Shown piece by piece: positions 1-6,244 of a DNA stretch of 9,289 nt. This DNA is from Flavobacteriaceae bacterium UBA3078 (lineage in GTDB: Bacteria > Bacteroidota > Bacteroidia > Flavobacteriales > Flavobacteriaceae): contig DFBO01000275.1 in the NCBI GenBank assembly GCA_002366675.1, forward strand, positions 1-9,289, written 5' to 3'. The position numbers and the translations under genes are program-made. The stretch's first letter is position 1, and each line of letters opens with the position of its first letter. The notes under the pieces are model-generated. The model was not told where the DNA came from. It did no database searches and worked only from the letters and a program-made list of their open reading frames with translations.

Positions 1-174
1 GCGTCTGGTCCATACATCGAGTTCCTGGCATATCGTCTTTATATCCGCTAACCTGAAATAACTGACCCATCCTGTTATTAACTGTCTTAATTTCAGATAG
101 CGAAATTCCATACTCCAGGCATTACTCCTTGAGGTAATGAATCTTATCTTTTCCTTTACTCTTTCTATCGATTC
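1..174 (-). pseudogene. Group II intron reverse transcriptase/maturase, C-terminal fragment
   Basis: Reading the minus strand from 174 to 1 gives 58 uninterrupted codons that match the maturase-specific domain (domain X / GIIM type) at the C-terminus of group II intron reverse transcriptases. Recognisable blocks are SIERVKEKIRFITSRSN, LRQLITGWVSYFRLAD and ELDVWTRR, as in family members that read roughly 'LRQ..GW.NYF.LAD....ELD.W.RRR'. In the intact enzyme this domain binds intron RNA and promotes splicing and retrohoming. The reverse-transcriptase domains that should precede it are absent: upstream lie the hairpin end of an IS200-like element and then the SIS gene, not the maturase N-terminus. 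The reading frame happens to stay open through the IS end into the tnpA tail, but those residues do not look like maturase. The fragment continues past position 1, so its 3' end and the intron RNA domains are not visible. It is almost certainly non-functional. Family assignment is confident; the cause of truncation is inferred. Confidence 0.85.
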
Positions 175-194
175 CCACGCCTTTACAGGCGTGG
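175..194. repeat. Right-end hairpin of the IS200-like element
   Basis: CCACGCC (175-181) and GGCGTGG (188-194) form a perfect 7-bp stem around the 6-base loop TTTACA. It lies directly downstream of the tnpA stop. The loop and inner stem are identical to those of the hairpin on the other side of tnpA. In this family TnpA binds such single-stranded hairpins and cuts at a short distance, guided by bases at the hairpin foot. Confidence 0.75.
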
Positions 195-199
195 TACGT

Positions 200-628
200 T
201 CAAAACTCAAGCTTTGCTTGTCCTGTTTCTTCCTCTTCTTGTGATTGGACGTATCTTCGGATTACTTCTTCGTTTATTCCTACCGTAGAGACAAAGTATC
301 CTTTACTCCAAACGCCCTTTCTATCCCAATACACCTTTTTCAAGAAAACAAACTTTCTGCTTAGAGATCTACTGGTATTCTTTTTGATGGCTTCCACTAC
401 TTTGCTTACCGCATACTTTGGGGGAATGACCATGTACAAATGAATATGATCTTGTTTTATTCCTATCTCTATATATTCCCAATCCGGATAATATCTCCTG
501 ATTTCCTGAAGCTTTATTTTCAGATAACTTTTTACGCCAGTGACCAGAATCTTCCTCCGATAGCGCGTGACCCAAACAATATGATATTGAGTTTTATATA
601 CGGTATAAGCCGCTTTATATAATTTCAT
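200..628 (-). CDS. tnpA: IS200/IS605-family Y1 transposase TnpA
   Basis: This is a 142-residue single-strand DNA transposase of the HUH/Y1 type. The protein opens with the usual N-terminal strand pattern (YKTQYHIVWVTRYRRKIL), carries the HUH metal-binding motif as DHIHLYMVIPP near residues 60-70, and has the candidate nucleophilic tyrosine in RRYVQSQ near residue 126, followed by a short acidic/polar tail. Length is typical for the family (about 130-155 residues) and the frame is intact, so the enzyme may be active. In this family TnpA acts as a dimer that excises and inserts one DNA strand using hairpin ends; both hairpins are present. No clear ribosome site precedes the ATG, and a TATAAT lies only about 6 bases upstream, so translation may be weak or from a nearly leaderless transcript, consistent with the usual low expression of IS200 transposases. 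No TnpB nuclease or guide-RNA scaffold was found beside it. Confidence 0.92.
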   Translation of the reverse strand: MKLYKAAYTVYKTQYHIVWVTRYRRKILVTGVKSYLKIKLQEIRRYYPDWEYIEIGIKQDHIHLYMVIPPKYAVSKVVEAIKKNTSRSLSRKFVFLKKVYWDRKGVWSKGYFVSTVGINEEVIRRYVQSQEEEETGQAKLEF

Positions 629-634
629 GTATCC

Positions 635-640
635 ATTATA
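635..640 (-). promoter_or_regulatory. Possible -10 element for tnpA
   Basis: On the minus strand a perfect TATAAT lies six bases before the tnpA ATG. No convincing -35 is seen at 16-18 bases upstream (TGTTTC is the closest). If used, it would give a nearly leaderless message. This is a weak call. Confidence 0.3.
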
Positions 641-676
641 GCAAAGTACGAACGGAAGAAACAGGAAATAGCTCTC

Positions 677-700
677 ATCCCCGCCTTTACAGGCGGGGAT
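677..700. repeat. Left-end hairpin of the IS200-like element
   Basis: ATCCCCGCC (677-685) pairs with GGCGGGGAT (692-700) as a perfect 9-bp stem around the loop TTTACA. It lies upstream of tnpA, between the transposase start and the neighbouring SIS-gene stop. It shares its loop and inner stem with the hairpin at 175-194, which supports the pair being the two ends of one element. Confidence 0.75.
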
Positions 701-716
701 TTCCCTCTAGATTAAA

Positions 717-1469
717 TTACACACGATAGAGATGGGGAATTTTATTTATATACTCTTCAACATACTTTTTATTTGATTCATCTCCACCTTTTACATTAGC
801 ACTTTTCCATACTGGTGGAGTTACGCCTCGTCTTAATAATTCTTCAACCACAAGTCCTGAAACAGAATTAAGCGCAAAACATACAGCAAAAGTAGAGCTA
901 GCACCGACTTTTTGCTCAAAATTTTCTATTTCCACTATTGCATCTCCATAGGGAACATGGAGATCTATCACAATATCTCCGAGTTCGTGCAAATTCTTAT
1001 TACTAGAATGTCTTGCAGGCAAATTTTTCGGTACAGAATTTGCAAAATCCCGTGAGGTTGTAGCAATAATTTTTGCACCTATTCTCTTTGCTTCCAGTGC
1101 CGTATCAATTGTAAGAGGGTTAATACCATTAACATTACTAATAATTATGACATCATCCCTTTTAAGTCCATAATAGCGTAGAATAAACTTTGCATAACCT
1201 TCTACTCGCTCCGTATTTGGATGGCTACTTGCTACAGAAACCCCCGGAGGAAAAATAGCATTAATTGGAACAAGTCCACCAGCTCTCCAAAATATCTCCA
1301 TTGCTCCCATAATAGAATGTCCACCTGTACCAAAGACATATATTAACTTTTTTTCCTCAACGACATTAGCCAATAATTGAGCAGCCTTTTGAATATTTTT
1401 TTCTTCCTCATTTTTAATCTTTGTAAGAATACCTGTAATTTTCGTATAATAATCATCCATTAATTTCAT
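717..1469 (-). CDS. SIS-domain sugar-phosphate protein (UPF0309-like), copy 1
   Basis: This cytoplasmic protein of 250 residues has a single SIS (sugar isomerase) fold of the UPF0309 type. The phosphosugar-binding loop is seen as FGTGGHS at 46-52, followed by MGAMEIFWRAGG. Further family blocks are NPLTIDTALEAKR near 117-128, the ARHSSNKNLHE loop near 152-162 and PYGDAIVEIE near 173-182. SIS proteins isomerise, deaminate or sense phosphosugars; the exact reaction of this subgroup is not established. The protein is clearly a paralogue of the one encoded at 7649-8407 and is the last gene of the locus. The ATG at 1469 is preceded by GGAG eight bases upstream and overlaps, as ATGA, the stop of the decayed frame before it, so it was probably translationally coupled to a gene now broken. 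Its stop is only a few bases from the IS200-like element. Confidence 0.85.
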   Translation of the reverse strand: MKLMDDYYTKITGILTKIKNEEEKNIQKAAQLLANVVEEKKLIYVFGTGGHSIMGAMEIFWRAGGLVPINAIFPPGVSVASSHPNTERVEGYAKFILRYYGLKRDDVIIISNVNGINPLTIDTALEAKRIGAKIIATTSRDFANSVPKNLPARHSSNKNLHELGDIVIDLHVPYGDAIVEIENFEQKVGASSTFAVCFALNSVSGLVVEELLRRGVTPPVWKSANVKGGDESNKKYVEEYINKIPHLYRV

Positions 1470-1781
1470 TTAAATTTCTCCTTTTTTTTATAAATAATTT
1501 CTTCTTTAACTAGCCTCATTCTTATTTTGAGGGCTTCATTAGTAAACATAACGTCTTCCTTTAATCCAGAAAATAAAATTCCTTTCTCGGTATCTATTTC
1601 TAAATCCTAGCTGGGTTAAAAACCGCTGTTTTGGCTGTATCCTGGATAAAAAGTACTACTAGATTCACTATATTTTTACTAATAATTCATCCATTATTGT
1701 TACACTATCTACAAGAAAATCATGGATTAAAAGCCTATCTACATAATTTCCCTTTTTTCTTGGAATTTCAATATTTTTTCG
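1466..1781 (-). pseudogene. Decayed gene remnant with two frameshifts, unknown product
   Basis: The gap between the oxidoreductase and the SIS gene holds protein-like sequence split over three frames that hand over where each closes. Segment A (1781-1671) is 37 codons and includes DRLLIHDFLVDSVTIMDELL. Segment B (1686-1603) is 28 codons and includes VNLVVLFIQDTAKTAVFNPA. Segment C (1606-1469) is 46 codons and includes EIDTEKGILFSGLKEDVMF and TNEALKIRMRLVKEEI. Segment C ends at a TGA (1468-1466) that overlaps the SIS start as ATGA, the layout of a coupled gene pair. Together they give about 105 residues of globular-looking protein with a lysine-rich C-terminus and no clear start after the oxidoreductase stop. 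I do not recognise the family. NPARI resembles the 'NPA' stretch in amidohydrolases, including the NagA of this window, but the remainder does not follow that family. A short C-terminal ORF (24 codons from an internal ATG) could be translated by chance. Decay is the preferred reading. Confidence 0.6.
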
Positions 1782-1790
1782 CTACATCAT

Positions 1791-2861
1791 CTAAAGACTC
1801 ACAATCTCATTACGTTTAATACTTTCGTGAATAGCGAAGGCTATTTTAGTTGCCTCTCTCCCATCTTCTCCACTTGCATATTTACCTTTTAAATCCCGAA
1901 GTTTTCCATCATTTTTTATAAAACGAATATTTTTAACGAAATCCTTAATCGAATCTATTTCATATCCAGTGTAAATAGTATGTCCACATAAATCTTTTTC
2001 CTTCATTTTTAAATAATAATTAGGGGTTTGAACAACCATTTTTTCTTTGGTACATTTTTCAATACCTCGATTTTGACCATCAATTTCCCAAATTCCCTCT
2101 GTCCCAACAACTCTTAAACCTTGATTTACAATATTTTCAAAACCTTTAGGAAGAATCCAGGAAGTATCGAAACCCACAGTAGCTCCATTTTCAAATTCGA
2201 CTTTCGCTTGAATAGAGTCGAAGGTATCCACACCTAAAGAAGTTAATTTTCCCTTATGGCCTGTGGCATAGACTTTTGTTGCATTACATTGAAAAAGAAA
2301 TCTAAATAAATCATAACAATGTACTCCTAAAAACCATGCTGGTGAACTATTTGACGCCCAATTGGGCCACCATTCAGATGGGACTTCAATTGTATCTTCC
2401 ATCCACATATATCCATATTGAATTTTTCCTAATTTTCCCATTTGAATTTCATTTTTTAACATCTTATGAGGTGCATCAAACCTCTTGTGAAAATCCAATT
2501 GCAATAATAAATTATTTTCAGAAGCTATTTTAATTATCTCATCACAACCTTTAATGGTTACATCTAAAGGCTTTTCTATAAAAATATGCTTACCTTGCTT
2601 AGCTACATCTAAGGCAATTTTACGATGAAGATGATCAGGTGTTGCAATGGCAATAGCATCAAGATCTTCCTTCTCTAACATTTTTTTATAGTCTGTATAC
2701 CCTTTTATTCCAAAATCTCTTTCCTGCTGTTTAACTCTATCTTTGTTTATATCTGCTACAGCAATCAAATGAGCCAGTCCTTCGTACTCAGCTTGTTTAA
2801 ATGCCTGCAGAACACTCCTTCCGTAAATTCCTGCGCCTATTGTTCCAATCTTAATTTGCAT
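1791..2861 (-). CDS. Gfo/Idh/MocA-family NAD(P)-dependent oxidoreductase
   Basis: This is a cytoplasmic sugar or cyclitol dehydrogenase-type protein of 356 residues. The N-terminal Rossmann fold has the dinucleotide loop GAGIYG at 9-14, an acidic end of strand 2 (AVADINK), and the family hallmark EKP at 96-98, whose lysine is catalytic. The C-terminal substrate domain has FHKRFD near 124-129 and the GVHCYD motif at 179-184, whose histidine and aspartate are the usual active-site pair. Members oxidise or epimerise hydroxyl groups of sugars, inositols and amino sugars with NAD(P); the substrate here is not predictable. The start has a strong AAGGAGG six bases before the ATG. It follows the inner permease gene by 42 bases and is very likely co-transcribed with the importer, which suggests it acts on the imported sugar or a derivative. 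No key residue appears missing. Confidence 0.88.
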   Translation of the reverse strand: MQIKIGTIGAGIYGRSVLQAFKQAEYEGLAHLIAVADINKDRVKQQERDFGIKGYTDYKKMLEKEDLDAIAIATPDHLHRKIALDVAKQGKHIFIEKPLDVTIKGCDEIIKIASENNLLLQLDFHKRFDAPHKMLKNEIQMGKLGKIQYGYMWMEDTIEVPSEWWPNWASNSSPAWFLGVHCYDLFRFLFQCNATKVYATGHKGKLTSLGVDTFDSIQAKVEFENGATVGFDTSWILPKGFENIVNQGLRVVGTEGIWEIDGQNRGIEKCTKEKMVVQTPNYYLKMKEKDLCGHTIYTGYEIDSIKDFVKNIRFIKNDGKLRDLKGKYASGEDGREATKIAFAIHESIKRNEIVSL

Positions 2862-2903
2862 TTAGTTCCTCCTTTTCTATTTTATAAATATGATAAACTC
2901 TTT

Positions 2904-3743
2904 CTATCCCTTAACAGCCCCAGCTGTAAGACCTTTGACAATATATTGCTGGAATAGCAAAACAAAAACAACAGCTGGGATAGAAGCCATAATTGATGCT
3001 GAACACAATTGATTCCACACAATAAACTCATCACTAATAAACTCCATTACCCCTACTGGTATCGTCTTTGCTGATGGTGAAACTGTTAGCACAGCTGCTA
3101 ACAAATATTCATTCCAGGAAAGTAGAAAAGTAAAGATTGATGCTGTCGCAATCCCTGGACCAGCTAAAGGAATGAGTATATATCTTAACAAAGAAAGTTT
3201 ATTACATCCATCTATTTTACCAGCATCATCAATCTCTCTGGGAATTCTATCAAAAAATCCCAACATAATCCACACTACAAAAGGTAAATTCATATATATA
3301 TAAGCTATAATAAGTACTAAATGAGTATTAATTAAGTTAAATTTTGAAGCTAACCCGTACCAAGGTGAAATTAAAGCAATCGGAGGAAAAAGACGCGTAG
3401 CAAGAATTAAAAGAGCAATGGCAGTTTTTCCTTTGAATTTTTTTCGGCTTAAACTATATCCGGTAAATAGGCCTAGCAATACACAGATAGCCGTGGAGAC
3501 TGATGCAACTATGACGCTATTTGCAGTATATTGTAAAAAAGGACGCGTTGTAAATATCCTTACATAGCTTATGAATTGAGGATGCTTGGGAATCCAATAA
3601 GGAGGCCAAGTCCTTATTTCACTCATAGGCTTGATTGACGTCGAGAAAACCCAAAAAATAGGAACAATGGTAATGGTAGCAAAAAAAAGCACAATCAAAT
3701 AGGGAATTATTCTAAAGATGGATTTTTTAGAAATATAGAACAT
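2904..3743 (-). CDS. Carbohydrate ABC transporter permease, MalG type
   Basis: This is an inner-membrane permease subunit of 279 residues in the CUT1 sugar ABC importer class. The first membrane helix (about 11-34) is followed by the family stretch VFSTSIKPMSEIRTWPPYW, then about five further helices. The cytoplasmic EAA loop, which docks to the ATPase, is at about 170-195 in the form EIDDAGKIDGCNKL..LIPLAGP: the usual alanines are partly replaced but the IDG and LP positions are kept. The C-terminus ends in GLTAGAVKG, typical of MalG-like permeases. The gene starts two bases after the stop of its partner permease, with its ribosome site (GGAGAGG) inside the partner's 3' end, so the two are translationally linked. 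The ATPase subunit is not encoded in the window and is probably a shared MsmK/UgpC-type protein from elsewhere. Confidence 0.92.
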   Translation of the reverse strand: MFYISKKSIFRIIPYLIVLFFATITIVPIFWVFSTSIKPMSEIRTWPPYWIPKHPQFISYVRIFTTRPFLQYTANSVIVASVSTAICVLLGLFTGYSLSRKKFKGKTAIALLILATRLFPPIALISPWYGLASKFNLINTHLVLIIAYIYMNLPFVVWIMLGFFDRIPREIDDAGKIDGCNKLSLLRYILIPLAGPGIATASIFTFLLSWNEYLLAAVLTVSPSAKTIPVGVMEFISDEFIVWNQLCSASIMASIPAVVFVLLFQQYIVKGLTAGAVKG

Positions 3744-3745
3744 TT

Positions 3746-4639
3746 TTAGAATCCCTCTCCTTTATAAAAAATTCGCAAATATAAAAAACCCAAAGCCAAA
3801 ATAAAAATTAAAACAAATGTTGATAGTGCTGACCCATAGCCGATATCCCAATATTCCATAGTAAGGCGAAAAATATAAGTTGTTAAAGTCTCGGTTGCCT
3901 GAGCAGGTCCTCCTTTGGTTAACCCGCCAATAATTACATAAGTTCTAAAGATAAAGATTGATGTTATTAACAAAAGAAGAACAATGGTAGATTTTAATAA
4001 AGGAAGTGTAATGTAGCGAAAACAAGTAAAAATATTCGCTCCATCCATTTCGGCGGCTTCGTATAAATCATTAGGAATGGTTTGCAATCCTGCTAATAGA
4101 AAAATCATCATAAAAGGAATTCGCGTCCAAGCATCTGTAATAATAACCGAAAACATAGCTATTTTAACATTTCCCAACCACAAAACAGGGGAAGTAACAG
4201 GTCTCAATAGAGCGTTAATAAGTCCATAACTATCATTAAACAACCATCGCCAAAGTAAGGCAGCGACGACAGGCGGGAAAACCCATGGTAAAATTATAAT
4301 CCCTCTAAAAAATCCCTTAAAACTGGTAATTTTATTTAGTGCTAAAGCACAAGCAAAAGCAAGGAAAAAAGAAACTACTAAAGAACCCATTGTATAAATA
4401 AGGTTTTGGGATAAAAATTTCCAAAAATAAGGATCGCTAAATAAACGAAAATAATTACTAAGGCCGATAAAAAATTCTTCTGTTTGCCCATAAGAAAGGA
4501 TTTTTTTAAAAAAACTAGAGTATATTACATAAACAGCTGGAATAAAAACAACTGAAAAAAGAACTGCTAAAGTTAGAGAAATACTAAAAACCTCAAAATA
4601 AGTATCAATAAACCCAGAAATTTTGCTTCTAAAAGTCAT
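3746..4639 (-). CDS. Carbohydrate ABC transporter permease, MalF type
   Basis: This is the second permease subunit of the same CUT1 importer, 297 residues from the chosen ATG. About six membrane helices are visible, beginning near 20-42; the canonical EAA loop is at about 194-213 (EAAEMDGANIFTCFRYITLP), and IIGGLTKGGPAQATETLTTYIF is the usual segment before the last helix. The frame is also open to a TTG at 4672, giving 11 more residues (MCKQGKEDNKT), but that codon lies inside the stem of the intergenic hairpin and has no ribosome site. The ATG at 4639 is preceded by AGAGGA about 10 bases upstream and gives a normal cytoplasmic N-terminus. It pairs with the MalG-type gene just downstream and with the binding protein just upstream. 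Confidence 0.9.
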   Translation of the reverse strand: MTFRSKISGFIDTYFEVFSISLTLAVLFSVVFIPAVYVIYSSFFKKILSYGQTEEFFIGLSNYFRLFSDPYFWKFLSQNLIYTMGSLVVSFFLAFACALALNKITSFKGFFRGIIILPWVFPPVVAALLWRWLFNDSYGLINALLRPVTSPVLWLGNVKIAMFSVIITDAWTRIPFMMIFLLAGLQTIPNDLYEAAEMDGANIFTCFRYITLPLLKSTIVLLLLITSIFIFRTYVIIGGLTKGGPAQATETLTTYIFRLTMEYWDIGYGSALSTFVLIFILALGFLYLRIFYKGEGF

Positions 4640-4658
4640 AGTTTTATTATCCTCTTTC

Positions 4659-4674
4659 CCTTGTTTACACAAGG
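4659..4674 (-). promoter_or_regulatory. Short alternative hairpin before the permease ribosome site
   Basis: On the minus strand CCTTGT, four loop bases GTAA and ACAAGG form a 6-bp stem. Its CCTTGT is the last part of the 3' arm of the larger stem-loop at 4669-4735, so the two structures are mutually exclusive. The second ACAAGG sits just upstream of the permease ribosome site. The larger stem should normally win, so a switching role is speculative. Confidence 0.35.
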
Positions 4675-4735
4675 CAAAAGCGGGAGAAGAATATTTTCAA
4701 GTTCAAGCCTGTTCGCTTCCCCGCTTTTGCCTTGT
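4669..4735 (-). promoter_or_regulatory. Intercistronic stem-loop between binding-protein and permease genes
   Basis: A perfect 16-bp inverted repeat (4669-4684, ACAAGGCAAAAGCGGG, with 4720-4735) is extended by four more pairs (4686-4689 with 4716-4719) past a one-base bulge, leaving a loop of about 26 bases. It fills the gap between the binding-protein stop and the first permease start. On the transcribed strand no U-run follows the stem, so it is not a standard intrinsic terminator. In many sugar ABC operons a stem-loop at this position protects the 3' end of the binding-protein message or limits read-through, giving more binding protein than permease; that role is inferred here. Four Gs/Cs at the inner end make it markedly more GC-rich than its surroundings. 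Confidence 0.7.
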
Positions 4736-4764
4736 CATTTTTATCATCTCTTTTCTGTAATCAC

Positions 4765-6135
4765 TTATCTATATATATTGTCAATTTCCTTTTGGCCATC
4801 TACCAAACCTTCTTTCACAGTTGTTTCACCAAGGAGAATACGCCCTACAGTTGCATGGACTATATCACAGACTTTAGTTGCTTGGGGATAAACCCACTGT
4901 ACTGCATCTCCTATGCTTTCACTAAGAACACTTGCATAAGGTACTTCTTCTACAACCTCCGTAGCTAACCAAACCTTCTTATTTGGGACAACATTCTTTT
5001 CAATATATACTTCATTGTGTCTTGTTTGATAACTTCTTAAGAAATCAAGAAAAAGCAAAGCTGCTGCTTTCTTATTACTGTAAGCACTAACTGAATAGAA
5101 ACTGAAGTCGAAAAAACTTTTCGATGGTATACTAGAATCGAGAGTGGGAAATTGAGTCATCCGATACTGTTTAAAAATCTCCTTGTTTGATGAGACAACT
5201 AAGTGTGCCCAATTCGGAGATGCCATCATAGCCACCTTGTCTGCAGCAAAAAGATTAGGAGGTTCAGTATAAGAATAAGTATTTACTCCAGGAGGTACCA
5301 CTTTATACTTATTCCTTAAATCAAACAGAAATTGTACAGCTCTTTCGACCTCGGGTGTGTTAATAACTACTTTCCCATTTTGTAAAATACTTCCCCCTGA
5401 GTTCACTAAAAGTTGACCTAATGTCATCATAGTTGAATATCGGTCACCGGCGTGATAGCAAAATCCATAACGATCAACCACGCCATCTCCATTTGTATCT
5501 ATCGTCAATTTTTGGGCATACCTAATAAGTTCATCCCAAGATTTGGGAGGATGGTCAAAGCCAGCTTCTTTGAGTAAATCTTCACGATATTGGAATAGAG
5601 GTGTCCATCCTATATAGGGAAATCCATAGACATGTCCATCAATCTCTAAAATATCGCGCATTGATTTGGAATAAACAGAAGCAATTTTATCATTCCATAG
5701 CATATCTACGGGCATTAACCAACCAGCTGCTTCATAATCTCCATAAGGTTCAGAAAAAGTTGTTGTAAAAATAAGATCAAGATCGCTTGTTTTCGCTCTA
5801 AGAATACTTGTTTGTTTTGGATTAATATCATTTTCTCCAAGCTCTTGATACTTACACTCTATCCCTGTTAACTCCTCGAACTGTCTAATAGACTCGGCCA
5901 TTGCGGGATCGTATTCCATGCTACCCGAATTAATAAATTCGATAAAATCAATCCCCTTAACAGCTTCTTTCCAACCTTCCGGTAAAATATACTTATCACC
6001 CATTACTCTTTGGTATAAAGGTACAGGAGCATCCCAATTAATTTTTTCCCATGTTGGTTCCTCGCTAAATCCATTAAACGCTATGCTTAAAAACACTATC
6101 ATTACAACTATAAATATTAAAATACTCTTTTTCAT
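4765..6135 (-). CDS. Extracellular sugar-binding protein of ABC transporter (SBP family 1)
   Basis: This 456-residue secreted binding protein captures the sugar for the permeases downstream. Residues 1-24 are a Sec signal peptide (MKK, a hydrophobic core, then NGFS before EEP). No lipobox cysteine is present, so the protein looks periplasmic rather than lipid-anchored. The mature protein has about 40 residues (aromatic and proline rich, including YQRVMGDKYILPEGWKEAV) before the first strand of the fold (IDFIEFINSG). SBP_bac_1 features follow: FEELTGIE near 86-93, the GFPYIGWTPLFQYREDLL segment, DTNGDGVVDRYGF at 203-215 (a calcium-loop-like motif common in sugar SBPs), and a C-terminal WVYPQA...VGRILLGETT region typical of the closing helices. 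The start has AAAGGAG seven bases before the ATG and a good promoter about 75 bases upstream, so it can head its own transcript. A stem-loop separates it from the permeases. Confidence 0.93.
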   Translation of the reverse strand: MKKSILIFIVVMIVFLSIAFNGFSEEPTWEKINWDAPVPLYQRVMGDKYILPEGWKEAVKGIDFIEFINSGSMEYDPAMAESIRQFEELTGIECKYQELGENDINPKQTSILRAKTSDLDLIFTTTFSEPYGDYEAAGWLMPVDMLWNDKIASVYSKSMRDILEIDGHVYGFPYIGWTPLFQYREDLLKEAGFDHPPKSWDELIRYAQKLTIDTNGDGVVDRYGFCYHAGDRYSTMMTLGQLLVNSGGSILQNGKVVINTPEVERAVQFLFDLRNKYKVVPPGVNTYSYTEPPNLFAADKVAMMASPNWAHLVVSSNKEIFKQYRMTQFPTLDSSIPSKSFFDFSFYSVSAYSNKKAAALLFLDFLRSYQTRHNEVYIEKNVVPNKKVWLATEVVEEVPYASVLSESIGDAVQWVYPQATKVCDIVHATVGRILLGETTVKEGLVDGQKEIDNIYR

Positions 6136-6207
6136 TTTTTTTCTCCTTTAATTTAATTTACCATCTACAAAAAATCAATTTTTTAACAAACTTCTCTTTG
6201 AAAATAT

Positions 6208-6231
6208 TTAATTATACTTTTCGATAATTAA
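6208..6231. promoter_or_regulatory. Inverted repeat overlapping the importer promoter (candidate operator)
   Basis: A perfect 8-bp inverted repeat, TTAATTAT and ATAATTAA on the minus strand with an 8-base spacer, covers the spacer and the -10 of the promoter at 6211-6239. The position suits a repressor site, but the arms contain only A and T in an AT-rich gap, so chance is a real possibility. No regulator gene lies in the window. Confidence 0.35.
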
Positions 6232-6239
6232 TTTGTCTA
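6211..6239 (-). promoter_or_regulatory. Sigma-70-type promoter for the importer genes
   Basis: On the minus strand TAGACA (6239-6234, five of six consensus bases) is followed by exactly 17 bases and a perfect TATAAT (6216-6211). The predicted start near 6204 would leave a leader of about 70 bases before the binding-protein ATG at 6135. This supports a separate transcript for binding protein, permeases and oxidoreductase, in addition to any read-through from the LarA-like gene. Confidence 0.65.
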
Positions 6240-6244
6240 TTTTT

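Larger units (their letters stand above)
172..712 (-). mobile_element. IS200-type insertion sequence (IS200/IS605 family, tnpA only)
   Basis: A Y1 HUH transposase gene is flanked on both sides by short hairpins that share the stem/loop core GCCTTTACAGGC, as expected for the subterminal hairpins of IS200/IS605 elements. These elements have no terminal inverted repeats and make no target duplication. The size, about 540 bp, fits an element with tnpA alone; there is no tnpB. Given the minus-strand tnpA, the left end is at the high-coordinate side and the right end at the low-coordinate side. Exact cleavage sites cannot be fixed without an empty site or a second copy, so the limits are estimates. 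The left end lies within a few bases of the SIS-gene stop at 717; the right end abuts the maturase fragment. Confidence 0.75.

Noticed and set aside
121..138. ATTAC...GTAAT inverted repeat in the maturase fragment
   Set aside because: It is only 5 bp inside coding sequence and expected by chance.
369..575. 68-residue minus-strand ORF inside tnpA
   Set aside because: It is a second frame of the transposase gene with no family features; the tnpA frame has the HUH motif and tyrosine.
1..716. TnpB, guide-RNA scaffold or CRISPR-like repeats near the IS
   Set aside because: The only coding sequence besides tnpA is the maturase fragment; the two hairpins are IS ends and there is no spaced repeat array.
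1631..1819. Plus-strand ORF across the end of the oxidoreductase
   Set aside because: It overlaps the opposite-strand oxidoreductase end and the gene remnant, has no ribosome site and a low-complexity F/L/H-rich translation.
4640..4672. TTG start giving the MalF-type permease 11 extra residues
   Set aside because: The TTG lies in the arm of the stem-loop with no ribosome site; the ATG at 4639 has AGAGGA upstream.
4669..4740. Intrinsic terminator on the minus strand
   Set aside because: No U-run follows the stem in the transcribed direction. A short T-run follows it on the plus strand, but there is no plus-strand gene to terminate.
4661..4968. Two overlapping plus-strand ORFs opposite the binding-protein 3' end
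   Set aside because: They are antisense shadows of a confident gene, have no ribosome site and run through the stem-loop.
6150..6200. A/T hairpin in the binding-protein leader as a riboswitch
   Set aside because: The only stem is a 6-bp A/T pairing; the leader of about 70 bases has no conserved aptamer-like features.
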